Source: an uncultured Lachnospiraceae bacterium
GTDB taxonomy: Bacteria; Bacillota; Clostridia; Lachnospirales; Lachnospiraceae
Assembly (NCBI GenBank): GCA_902767235.1
Contig: CACXGR010000119.1
Location: 1 to 12,016, forward strand
DNA length: 12,016 nt
Direction of reading: 5' to 3'
The first letter of the stretch is position 1; each line of letters opens with the position of its first letter. Made by a program: the position numbers and the translations under genes. Below, one piece after another: positions 1 through 6,611 of this stretch. The notes beneath the pieces were generated by a model, which did no database searches, had not been told where the DNA came from, and saw only the letters and a program-made list of their open reading frames with translations.

Positions 1-47
1 ATTATGCCGGACATTTGTATTGTCTTGTCTCTTCCCTGTTCCCGCCG

Positions 48-1952
48 TCAGTCGCCGGGCGCCGCTGTGTTTTGGTGAAAATACCGGTAGATCTCCTCCG
101 CCGCCTTGCGCGTGATCTCCGGCACCTGCTCCAGCCTGTCTTCGTCTGCCGCCGCGATCTCCTCGATGGAGCCGAATTCCCGCATGAGCGCCTTTTTCCT
201 GGCGGGTCCGATCCCGGGGATCTCCTCCAGTCTGGAAGAGGTCTGCGCCTTGCCGCGCAGCGAGCGGTGGTATTCGATGGCAAATCGGTGCGCCTCGTCC
301 TGGATCCTCGTGATCAGCTTGAAAGCCTCTCCTGAGCGGTCGATCGGGATCTCGATATTATTGTAATACAGCCCTCTGGTCCTGTGGTGATCATCCTTGA
401 CCATGCCGCAGACCGGGATCGAAAGGCCCAGCTCATCCAGCACCTGCAGCGCGATGTTGACCTGGCCTCTTCCGCCGTCCATCATCAGAAGATCCGGAAA
501 CTTGGTAAAACTGCCGAATTCTCTGTCGATCTTCTTCTCCTCCAGTTCTTTCTGCTCCTCCATGCCGTGCCGGAAACGTCTGGTCAGGACCTCCTTCATG
601 CAGGCGTAATCGTTGGGCCCCGCCACGGATTTGATCCTGAATTTGCGGTAGTCGCTGCGCTTGGGCTTTCCCTTCTCGTAGACCACCATGGACCCGACGT
701 TGGCAAAGCCGCTGATATTGGAAATATCGTAGGCTTCCATCCGGTCCGCCCTTGCCAGCCCCAGCAGATCCCGGATCTCCTTGACGGCGCCGATGGTCCT
801 GCCCTCTTCGCGCTTGAGCCGCTCCCTGTCCTTTTCCAGTACCAGGCGGGCGTTCGTGTTGGCCAGCTCCACAAGCTTCTCCTTCTGTCCCTTGACCGGC
901 ACCTTTAAGGTCACTTTGCTCCCTCTGACAGCGCTGAGCCACTGCTCGAGGAGCGCGCGGTCCTCCAGTTCGCAGGGGAGGATGATCTCCCTGGGAACAG
1001 AAGGCGTCCCGCCGTAGAACTGCTTGATGAACTCGGAGAGGATATCGCCCTTTTTGCGGCCGGCCACATGGGTCATGTAGAAGTGCTCGCGCCCGATCAG
1101 CTTTCCGTCTCTTAAGAAGAAAGTCTGCACCACGCCGTCGGAGTCCGGACTGGAATTGTCCACGGAGATCCCCAGGATATCCCTGTTTTCTCCGATGCTC
1201 TCCGACATCTTCTGCTTCTGGGCCACCTGTTTGACATCGCTCAGAAGATCCCGGAAACGGATCGCCTTCTCAAACTCCATGGCTTCCGATGCCTGCGTCA
1301 TCTTCTGCGTCAGATCCCGGATAATGGGATCGTAGTGCCCCGACAGGAACTCCAGCGCCATATCCACGCGCGCCTTGTAGTCCTCCTGTGACACTTCCCC
1401 CGTGCAGGGCGCACAGCAGCGCTCCATGTGGAAGTTGAGGCAGGGTCTCTCCTTTCCGAAATCCCTGGGCAGCGCGCGGCTGCAGTCCCGCAGTCCGTAC
1501 AGCCGATTGAGCAGCTCGATGGTGCTCCTGACGGCCTGCGCGCTGGTATAGGGGCCAAAATAGCGCGACTTGTCCTTGAGCTGCCTCCTGGCAAAGAGGA
1601 TCCTGGGATAGGGCTCCCCGACCGTCACTTTGATGTAAGGGTAGGTCTTGTCGTCCTTGAGCATCGTGTTGTACTTGGGCCGGTGCTCTTTGATCAGGTT
1701 GTTCTCCAAAATGAGGGCCTCCAGCTCCGAGTCCGTGACAATGTACTCGAAGCGGGCGATCTGCTTCACCATCTGGTCGATCTGCGGACCCCTTCCCACG
1801 ATCTTACGAAAATAAGAGCGGACGCGATTGTGAAGATTCACCGCCTTCCCCACATATATGATCGCATCCCGCTCATCATGCATGATATACACGCCCGGTT
1901 TGGGCGGCAGTTTCTTCAGTTCTTCCTGTACGTTGAACATCCGCCTGATCAC
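48..1952 (-). CDS. uvrC: UvrABC excinuclease subunit C
   Basis: UvrC makes both incisions flanking a DNA lesion after UvrA and UvrB have located it (nucleotide excision repair, cytoplasm). The 634-residue product has the full family layout. An N-terminal GIY-YIG nuclease domain for the 3' cut has GVYIM at 20-24 and IYVGK at 32-36. A cysteine group C157, C171, C179, C183 has nearly the spacing of the known UvrC Fe-S cluster ligands. A UVR helix for UvrB contact lies at about 210-243. An RNase H-like nuclease domain for the 5' cut has D409, D492 and H555 as likely catalytic residues. A helix-hairpin-helix DNA-binding region lies at about 574-625. The longest start is a GTG at 1952, touching the ftsH stop; an ATG four codons in (1938-1940) gives 630 residues and the more usual N-terminus. 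Neither has a well-spaced ribosome binding site, so translation is probably coupled to ftsH. Length is slightly above the usual 590-620. Confidence 0.97.
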   Translation of the reverse strand: MIRRMFNVQEELKKLPPKPGVYIMHDERDAIIYVGKAVNLHNRVRSYFRKIVGRGPQIDQMVKQIARFEYIVTDSELEALILENNLIKEHRPKYNTMLKDDKTYPYIKVTVGEPYPRILFARRQLKDKSRYFGPYTSAQAVRSTIELLNRLYGLRDCSRALPRDFGKERPCLNFHMERCCAPCTGEVSQEDYKARVDMALEFLSGHYDPIIRDLTQKMTQASEAMEFEKAIRFRDLLSDVKQVAQKQKMSESIGENRDILGISVDNSSPDSDGVVQTFFLRDGKLIGREHFYMTHVAGRKKGDILSEFIKQFYGGTPSVPREIILPCELEDRALLEQWLSAVRGSKVTLKVPVKGQKEKLVELANTNARLVLEKDRERLKREEGRTIGAVKEIRDLLGLARADRMEAYDISNISGFANVGSMVVYEKGKPKRSDYRKFRIKSVAGPNDYACMKEVLTRRFRHGMEEQKELEEKKIDREFGSFTKFPDLLMMDGGRGQVNIALQVLDELGLSIPVCGMVKDDHHRTRGLYYNNIEIPIDRSGEAFKLITRIQDEAHRFAIEYHRSLRGKAQTSSRLEEIPGIGPARKKALMREFGSIEEIAAADEDRLEQVPEITRKAAEEIYRYFHQNTAAPGD

Positions 1953-4157
1953 TTACCGGTCAAAAAACCGGTCCACGTCCTTCTGAGACACATCCGAGAA
2001 TCTTCCCCGGACGCCGTCGTCTGCGGACGGTTCCTCTTCTTCCTGCTCTTCCTGCTCTTTGCCGGCCGCCTCGGCTTCTGCCTCCGCTTTCGGCACGGTC
2101 TCCGCTGCCGCTTTCGGCTCGGTCTCCGCTGCCGCTTTCGGCTCGGTCTCCGCTGCTGCGACTGCCTTGACCTCGCTGTCTGCTTCCGGCTGCGCCTCGA
2201 TCTGACGGTCTTCCTCCGTCATCTCGCCCTTGGCCTTGCGGAAGAGGCGCATGAAGTCCTTGCCGGTGATGGTCTCTTCCCGGATCAGCTGCTCGGCGAT
2301 CATATCCATCGCATCCATATTCTCAGACAGGATCCGTTTCGCCTCCTTATAGCAGTCCTCCATGATCTTGCGGACCTCTTCGTCCACCGCCGCCGCTGTC
2401 ACGTCGCTGCAGTTGAGGACTGCTCTGCCCTCCAGATACTGGCTCTCGACGGTAGCCAGGCCCATCAGGCCGAAGCGCTCGCTCATGCCGTACTGCGTGA
2501 CCATATTGCGGGCCACAGCGGTGGCGCGCTCGATATCGTTGGACGCACCTGTCGTCACCGTCTCAAACTTCAGCTCCTCCGCGGCGCGTCCGCCCAGAAG
2601 CCCCACGATCATGTCGTGCAGCTCTGCCTTGGTATTGAGATATTTTTCCTCCTCCGGCACCTGCATGACATAGCCCAGCGCACCCATGGTCCTGGGGACG
2701 ATGGTAATCTTCTGGACCGGCTCGGAGTTTTTCTGTACAGCACTGATCAGCGCATGCCCGACTTCATGGTAGGAGACAATGCGGCGTTCCTTCTGGCTCA
2801 TGACGCGGTCTTTCTTCTCCTTGCCGACCAGGACCTGCTCCACGGCTTCAAAGAGGTCCTGCTGATTGACATATTTGCGGTTGTGCTTGACCGCGTTGAT
2901 GGCGGCCTCATTGATCATGTTGGCGAGGTCGGAGCCCACTGCTCCGCTGGTCGCCAGCGCGATCTCTTCCAGGTCCACGGATTCGTCCATCTTGACGTCC
3001 TTGGCGTGCACTTTCAAAATAGCGACGCGCCCCTTGAGGTCGGGTCTGTCCACGATGATGCGCCGGTCAAAGCGGCCGGGACGAAGGAGTGCCTTATCGA
3101 GGATCTCGGGTCTGTTCGTGGCGCCGATCACGAGGATGCCCTTGGCCGCCTCGAAGCCGTCCATCTCCGAGAGCAGCTGGTTGAGCGTCTGTTCTCTCTC
3201 CTCATTGCCGCCGCCGTATTTGGAGTCGCGGCTGCGGCCGATCGCGTCGATCTCATCGATGAAGATGATGCAGGGCGCATTCTTGTTGGCTTCCTTGAAG
3301 AGGTCACGCACTCTGGAGGCGCCCACGCCTACGTATAATTCGATAAAGTCTGAACCCGTCAGGGAGAAGAAAGGCACATGCGCCTCTCCGGCGACTGCCT
3401 TGGCCAGCAGTGTTTTGCCCGTGCCGGGAGGACCCACGAGCAGTGCGCCCTTGGGAAGCTTCGCGCCGATCTTGACGTATTTGCCGGGATTGTGGAGGAA
3501 ATCCACCACTTCCTGCAGGGACTCCTTGGCCTCATCTTCGCCCGCGACATCCTTGAAGGTGATGCCGGTGTCCTTCTGCACGTACTCTTTGGCCGTGCTC
3601 TTGCCGACACTGCCCATGAGGCCGCCGCCTCCGGCCCGCCGGAAGATGAATCCCATCAGCACCCAGACGATGATCAGAGGCAAAACATAGGACAGCAGGA
3701 AGGAGATCACCATCCCGGAGCTGTCCGGGATGTAGCCATTGACCGTGACGCCCGCCTTGAGCAGCCTGTCTGTGAGGGCAGTCCCATCCTCCGTAATAGC
3801 TGTGTACCGCACGGCACTCGATCCCTTCAGATAGATCTCCAGCCGGTCGGACTTGATGTTTACCTTGTCCACCTGGTTCTGCTCGACCATCTGCACAAAC
3901 TCATTGTAGCTGATCTCTGTCTCCGAATCGCTGCCGTAGTTCATCACATAGCTGATGATCACCAGCGTGATGACCGTCGCCAGCAGCATGATCACAAGGT
4001 TCTGCCGGTTGGGCCCCTTGCTGCTGCCTCCCTGGTCATCATCGCCTCTTCCGCCCCGGCGGTCGCGGTCCGAGCGCCTGCCGTCGTCGTAGCGCTCGAT
4101 ATTGTCATTATTCTTATCATCTTTGTGAAAAAGGTTTCCGAACATTCTGATAGTCAC
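1953..4157 (-). CDS. ftsH: ATP-dependent zinc metalloprotease FtsH
   Basis: FtsH is a membrane-bound hexameric AAA+ protease that extracts and degrades misfolded membrane proteins and some short-lived regulators. Visible in the 734 residues: membrane helices at about 53-73 and 149-172 enclosing the small extracytoplasmic domain; Walker A GPPGTGKT (242-249); pore motif with YVG at 275-277, where Tyr replaces the more common Phe; Walker B IIFIDEID (297-304); second region of homology at about 344-364; zinc site HEVGH (464-468) with D541 as likely third ligand. The protein is longer than the usual 600-650 because it has two low-complexity tails: a charged Arg/Asp/Gly stretch of about 50 residues before the first membrane helix, and a Glu/Ala-rich tail after about residue 650. 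The longest start is GTG at 4157; an ATG four codons in (4143-4145) is equally possible. Neither has a strong ribosome binding site. uvrC follows with no gap, so the two are probably co-transcribed. Confidence 0.97.
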   Translation of the reverse strand: MTIRMFGNLFHKDDKNNDNIERYDDGRRSDRDRRGGRGDDDQGGSSKGPNRQNLVIMLLATVITLVIISYVMNYGSDSETEISYNEFVQMVEQNQVDKVNIKSDRLEIYLKGSSAVRYTAITEDGTALTDRLLKAGVTVNGYIPDSSGMVISFLLSYVLPLIIVWVLMGFIFRRAGGGGLMGSVGKSTAKEYVQKDTGITFKDVAGEDEAKESLQEVVDFLHNPGKYVKIGAKLPKGALLVGPPGTGKTLLAKAVAGEAHVPFFSLTGSDFIELYVGVGASRVRDLFKEANKNAPCIIFIDEIDAIGRSRDSKYGGGNEEREQTLNQLLSEMDGFEAAKGILVIGATNRPEILDKALLRPGRFDRRIIVDRPDLKGRVAILKVHAKDVKMDESVDLEEIALATSGAVGSDLANMINEAAINAVKHNRKYVNQQDLFEAVEQVLVGKEKKDRVMSQKERRIVSYHEVGHALISAVQKNSEPVQKITIVPRTMGALGYVMQVPEEEKYLNTKAELHDMIVGLLGGRAAEELKFETVTTGASNDIERATAVARNMVTQYGMSERFGLMGLATVESQYLEGRAVLNCSDVTAAAVDEEVRKIMEDCYKEAKRILSENMDAMDMIAEQLIREETITGKDFMRLFRKAKGEMTEEDRQIEAQPEADSEVKAVAAAETEPKAAAETEPKAAAETVPKAEAEAEAAGKEQEEQEEEEPSADDGVRGRFSDVSQKDVDRFFDR
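2087..2158 (-). repeat. 24-base tandem repeat in the ftsH 3' end
   Basis: Three adjacent 24-base units (2087-2110, 2111-2134, 2135-2158) differ by only one or two bases. On the minus strand they encode TEPKAAAE, TEPKAAAE and TVPKAEAE-like octapeptides in the C-terminal tail of FtsH. The unit is a multiple of three, so changes in copy number would keep the frame. This region lies after the protease domain and is expected to be disordered. The repeat is seen directly; length variability between strains is inference. Confidence 0.85.
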
Positions 4158-4251
4158 GCTTTCTAACTCAATCCATTCCGCCGTTCTTCCTTGCGGCGGC
4201 CACTCGCCGGGCGTCTTTGGCGTCTCCGGCGTTCAAAACACTATGATTCAT

Positions 4252-4278
4252 ATTATATGATGTAAGAATTTTACGCAA
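4252..4278 (-). promoter_or_regulatory. predicted promoter of ftsH-uvrC
   Basis: Read on the minus strand, a perfect TATAAT (4252-4257) follows a weak -35 TTGCGT (4273-4278) with a short 15-base spacer, within an AT-rich island of otherwise GC-rich DNA. The expected transcript start near 4245 leaves a leader of about 90-100 bases before the ftsH start. That leader can form small GC hairpins, for example CCGCCG (4178-4183) with CGGCGG (4194-4199), and has no recognisable riboswitch. The -10 is convincing; the -35 is not. Confidence 0.5.
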
Positions 4279-4363
4279 GTTATTCCTTTTTCCGCCTTCC
4301 CTTTCTGGCGAAAAGACGCCGTTTGGCCGAAAGAGGCGCCTTTGCCTTCCCCAAATGAAAATA

Positions 4364-4401
4364 CCCGCATATCGAAAAGTCCGTGCTTTTCGACATGCGG
4401 G
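4364..4401 (-). terminator. intrinsic terminator downstream of mrp
   Basis: Arms 4364-4379 and 4386-4401 are complementary over 16 positions with one G-U/A-C type mismatch and a 6-base loop. On the minus strand the stem is followed by TATTTTCATTT, a broken T-rich tract. It starts five bases after the mrp stop codon, as expected for the end of that transcript, and separates mrp from the ftsH promoter. Confidence 0.8.
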
Positions 4402-4406
4402 CAATA

Positions 4407-5219
4407 TCACTCGATGGGCGGAAGGATATCCTTCAGTCCTTCCATGTAAGTGCTCTCGTAGTACTCTGCTCTTCCTGTATCCATGTAAGCCGTCATCTCC
4501 GGATCGATCGGGATCCTGGCGATGACCGGAATGTTCTCCTTGGCCGCGATCTCTTCTACATGGCTCTCGCCGAAGAGACGGATCTCTTCTCCGCAGTGAG
4601 GACATTTCACATAGCTCATGTTCTCCACAATGCCCAGTACCGGCACCTTCATGAGCCTGGCCATGCCGAGCGCCTTCTTGACGATCATGCTCACCAGATC
4701 CTGCGGCGTCGTCACGACGATGATGCCGTCGATCGGCAGGGACTGGAAGACCGTGAGCGGCACGTCGCCGGTTCCCGGAGGCATATCAATGAACATATAG
4801 TCCACATATCCCCAGCACACGTCGGTCCAGAACTGCTTGAGGGCGCCTGTGATGACAGGGCTTCTCCAGATGACCGGTGCGTCCTCCTGCTTGGAGAGAA
4901 GGTTCATGGACATGACCTTGATGCCGGTGACCGTATTGGCCGGGTACAGACATTCCTCTGTCGCCACCAGATCCGCATAACCCACGCCGAACATCTTCGG
5001 TATACTGGGGCCTGTGATATCCGCATCCAGGATCGCTGTCTGATAGCCGTTTCTTCTGGCCCACAGCGCACTCATGCCTGTCACGGAAGACTTTCCGACG
5101 CCTCCCTTTCCGCTGACCACGGCGATCACCTTGTTCACATGGCTTCCTTTATTTGCCTCGATATGAAAATCCGGCGGCGTGGGCGGCTTGGGTCTGCCGC
5201 CGTTATTCTGTTCACTCAT
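4407..5219 (-). CDS. mrp: Mrp/NBP35-family Fe-S cluster carrier ATPase
   Basis: Mrp/ApbC proteins are dimeric P-loop ATPases that bind a labile 4Fe-4S cluster and pass it to target proteins in the cytoplasm. The 270-residue product has the deviant Walker A GKGGVGKSS (37-45) with the signature lysine K38, the DADITGPS motif (65-72), DMPPGTGD (145-152) and a CPHC pair (C206, C209) expected to bridge the cluster between two subunits. It lacks the N-terminal FSCA/DUF59 domain of longer Mrp proteins and instead begins with about 28 residues rich in Pro and Gly. The ATG at 5217-5219 is fixed by a strong Shine-Dalgarno. The gene is single, closed by its own hairpin, and divergent from the NYN-domain gene. 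Family assignment is firm; the client proteins cannot be read from the sequence. Confidence 0.95.
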   Translation of the reverse strand: MSEQNNGGRPKPPTPPDFHIEANKGSHVNKVIAVVSGKGGVGKSSVTGMSALWARRNGYQTAILDADITGPSIPKMFGVGYADLVATEECLYPANTVTGIKVMSMNLLSKQEDAPVIWRSPVITGALKQFWTDVCWGYVDYMFIDMPPGTGDVPLTVFQSLPIDGIIVVTTPQDLVSMIVKKALGMARLMKVPVLGIVENMSYVKCPHCGEEIRLFGESHVEEIAAKENIPVIARIPIDPEMTAYMDTGRAEYYESTYMEGLKDILPPIE

Positions 5220-5227
5220 CTCGACTT

Positions 5228-5235
5228 CCTCCTTT
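5228..5235 (-). promoter_or_regulatory. strong ribosome binding site of mrp
   Basis: AAAGGAGG on the minus strand, eight bases before the ATG. It is the best Shine-Dalgarno match in the window and fixes the mrp start. Upstream on the minus strand, TATACT (5288-5293) and TATAAC (5283-5288) are possible -10 boxes, but no -35 box is visible at the right distance, so the mrp promoter remains unplaced. Confidence 0.85.
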
Positions 5236-5259
5236 ATATAACTTCCTACTCACAGATTT

Positions 5260-5290
5260 TTGTACCCGGAAAGGCAAAAACTGTTATAGT
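5260..5290 (+). promoter_or_regulatory. possible upstream promoter of the NYN-domain gene
   Basis: TTGTAC (5260-5265), a 19-base spacer, then TATAGT (5285-5290) preceded by TG plus one base (5282-5284), which is an extended -10. Initiation here would give a leader of about 135 bases for the gene at 5435. The spacing and -35-like hexamer are the same as in the predicted promoter at 10163-10193. The site overlaps sequence upstream of the divergent mrp. Confidence 0.35.
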
Positions 5291-5336
5291 ATACACATAA
5301 ACTGCCGGCGTCCGTCCGCTCCTTTGCTCCGACAAA

Positions 5337-5366
5337 TTGCCGACATATCTAATAATATAGTATATT
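5337..5366 (+). promoter_or_regulatory. predicted proximal promoter of the NYN-domain gene
   Basis: TTGCCG (5337-5342, four of six consensus bases), an 18-base spacer, and TATATT (5361-5366, five of six) in an AT-rich stretch. The leader of about 60 bases contains a compact GC hairpin, GCCCGC (5394-5399), loop AAG, GCGGGC (5403-5408), ending about 12 bases before the ribosome binding site. Confidence 0.5.
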
Positions 5367-5420
5367 TCCTCTTTTGGAAAGTAAGAAAAAGATGCCCGCA
5401 AGGCGGGCGATCCTCAAGTA

Positions 5421-5427
5421 AGAAAGG
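5421..5427 (+). promoter_or_regulatory. ribosome binding site deciding the NYN gene start
   Basis: AGAAAGG lies seven bases before the ATG at 5435-5437. The reading frame is open further upstream to 5153, but that part overlaps the mrp start and both predicted promoters and encodes no NYN homology. This site therefore supports 5435 as the true start. Confidence 0.7.
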
Positions 5428-5434
5428 TCCGACA

Positions 5435-6547
5435 ATGGAAGATCTCAATATCGCACTGCTCATTGATTCCGATAACGTCAGTTCCCGCTATATATCCGGG
5501 ATCCTCAGTGAACTCTCCAAATACGGGAAGATCACGATCCGCCGCATGTACGGTGACTGGTCCCAGGACCGGCTTCACTCCTGGATGAAGTGTTCCTCCC
5601 GCTACTCCCTGACACCGATCATGCAGCCCAACAACACACCGGGGAAGAATGCCTCCGACATCGGGCTGATCATCGATGCCATGGATATCCTCTACACAGG
5701 CGATGTGCAGGGCTTCTGCATCGTCTCCAGCGACGGCGATTTCAACAAACTGGCGACAAGGCTTCGCGAGGCCGGCAAGATCGTCATCGGCATGGGCGAA
5801 AAGAAGACACCGGAATCCTTCCGTGTCTCCTGCGAGCGCTTCATCTTCCTTGATGTCATAGACAGCGAGAACTCCGGGAGCTCCCGCTATGAGAGCGCGT
5901 CCTCTGCGGCAGAAAGCAGCTCGGCAGGCACCGCCGCCCGCTCCGCTTCCGCCCAGTCCGCCGCCAGAAAGAAGCGCACCACGGCTTCCGTCGCGGAACC
6001 GATCATTTATAAGCAGATCACCGGTCCGACCGCCCCTCCCAAAGTTCAGGAGGAGCCTGACGCCGATCAGGATTTTGACAGTGATTCCGACGCGCTGTTC
6101 ACGGACAAGGCGACCATCGAAAACGCCATTGTCAGTATCATCACGGACAACAGCGCAGAAGGCAGGGAGACCGGTCTTGGCGAGATCGGCTCCCGCCTGG
6201 TCAAAATATTCCCCGACTTCGACGTCCGCAACTACCACTACACCAAGCTCTCGGAATATCTCAAGGACTTCCCGTCCCTGAACGTGGAGAACCGGGACAA
6301 CAACGTCTGGGTCTCCCTCAACAGCTCCTCCGACAGCGAGATCGAGCAGCAGATCCTGCGGATCTTCAAAAAGCACGGCACAGATGACATGTACATGACC
6401 ACACTCAAAAAAGAGCTGACCGAGCTCAATCCCAACCTGGAGGCGAGCATCCGCCGAAGCGGCGTCACCCGCTTCTCGGTCTATCTGAACCGGATGATCT
6501 CTTCCGTGGAGGTCAATGGGCGGCATGTGCTGCTCAAGAAAGGGTGA
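5435..6547 (+). CDS. NYN-domain (PIN-like) protein with C-terminal LOTUS domain(s)
   Basis: The 370-residue protein starts with a NYN domain (about 1-142), a PIN-like fold of the LabA/DUF88 type usually linked to RNA binding or cleavage. The acidic residues expected for a metal site are present: D11 and D13 in LIDSDN, D75 in KNASDIGL, D81, and D100/D102 in SSDGDF. A Ser/Ala-rich then acidic linker covers about 145-222. Residues about 223-296 match an OST-HTH/LOTUS domain, with the typical GLGEIGSRL and NYHYTKLSEYLKDFP segments. The last 70 residues (about 300-370) look like a second winged-helix or LOTUS-like unit, which is less certain. LOTUS domains bind RNA, notably G-rich or G-quadruplex forms, so an RNA-directed nuclease or binder is the best guess. 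No target can be read from the context. There is no signal peptide or membrane helix. The gene appears monocistronic, with a terminator just after the stop. Confidence 0.88.
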   Translation: MEDLNIALLIDSDNVSSRYISGILSELSKYGKITIRRMYGDWSQDRLHSWMKCSSRYSLTPIMQPNNTPGKNASDIGLIIDAMDILYTGDVQGFCIVSSDGDFNKLATRLREAGKIVIGMGEKKTPESFRVSCERFIFLDVIDSENSGSSRYESASSAAESSSAGTAARSASAQSAARKKRTTASVAEPIIYKQITGPTAPPKVQEEPDADQDFDSDSDALFTDKATIENAIVSIITDNSAEGRETGLGEIGSRLVKIFPDFDVRNYHYTKLSEYLKDFPSLNVENRDNNVWVSLNSSSDSEIEQQILRIFKKHGTDDMYMTTLKKELTELNPNLEASIRRSGVTRFSVYLNRMISSVEVNGRHVLLKKG

Positions 6548-6572
6548 CCATAAGAGCGCATGCGTATAAAAG

Positions 6573-6602
6573 AGAGGCCATCACGCGACGGCCTCTTTTT
6601 TT
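6573..6602. terminator. bidirectional terminator between convergent genes
   Basis: AGAGGCC (6573-6579) pairs with GGCCTCT (6590-6596) around a 10-base loop, followed by a run of T to 6602. This serves the plus-strand NYN gene, whose stop is 26 bases upstream. On the minus strand the same stem is followed by CTTTTATAC, so it can also end the hydrolase transcript, whose stop codon lies at 6612-6614. Confidence 0.85.
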
Positions 6603-6611
6603 CTTCCCTAT

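Noticed and set aside
1..14. Possible first codons (MSGI) of a gene downstream of uvrC on the minus strand, ATG at 12-14; hprK often follows uvrC in Clostridia.
   Set aside because: Only four or five codons are visible and the spacing to any Shine-Dalgarno is poor, so neither the start nor the identity can be supported.
1428..3338. A 636-codon open frame on the plus strand opposite uvrC and ftsH.
   Set aside because: It is the antisense shadow of two firmly identified genes, rich in His, Leu and Arg as expected of mirrored GC-rich codons, with no recognisable domain.
4158..4251. A riboswitch or structured leader upstream of ftsH.
   Set aside because: Only short GC hairpins are present, with no conserved core or terminator/anti-terminator pair that I recognise.
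4168..4605. A 145-codon minus-strand frame overlapping the end of mrp.
   Set aside because: It runs through the mrp terminator and the ftsH promoter, out of frame with mrp, and its sequence is Arg-rich without a domain.
5153..5434. Upstream extension of the NYN-domain reading frame, back into mrp.
   Set aside because: It overlaps the start of mrp and both predicted promoters and carries no homology; a ribosome binding site and the NYN motif both point to the ATG at 5435.
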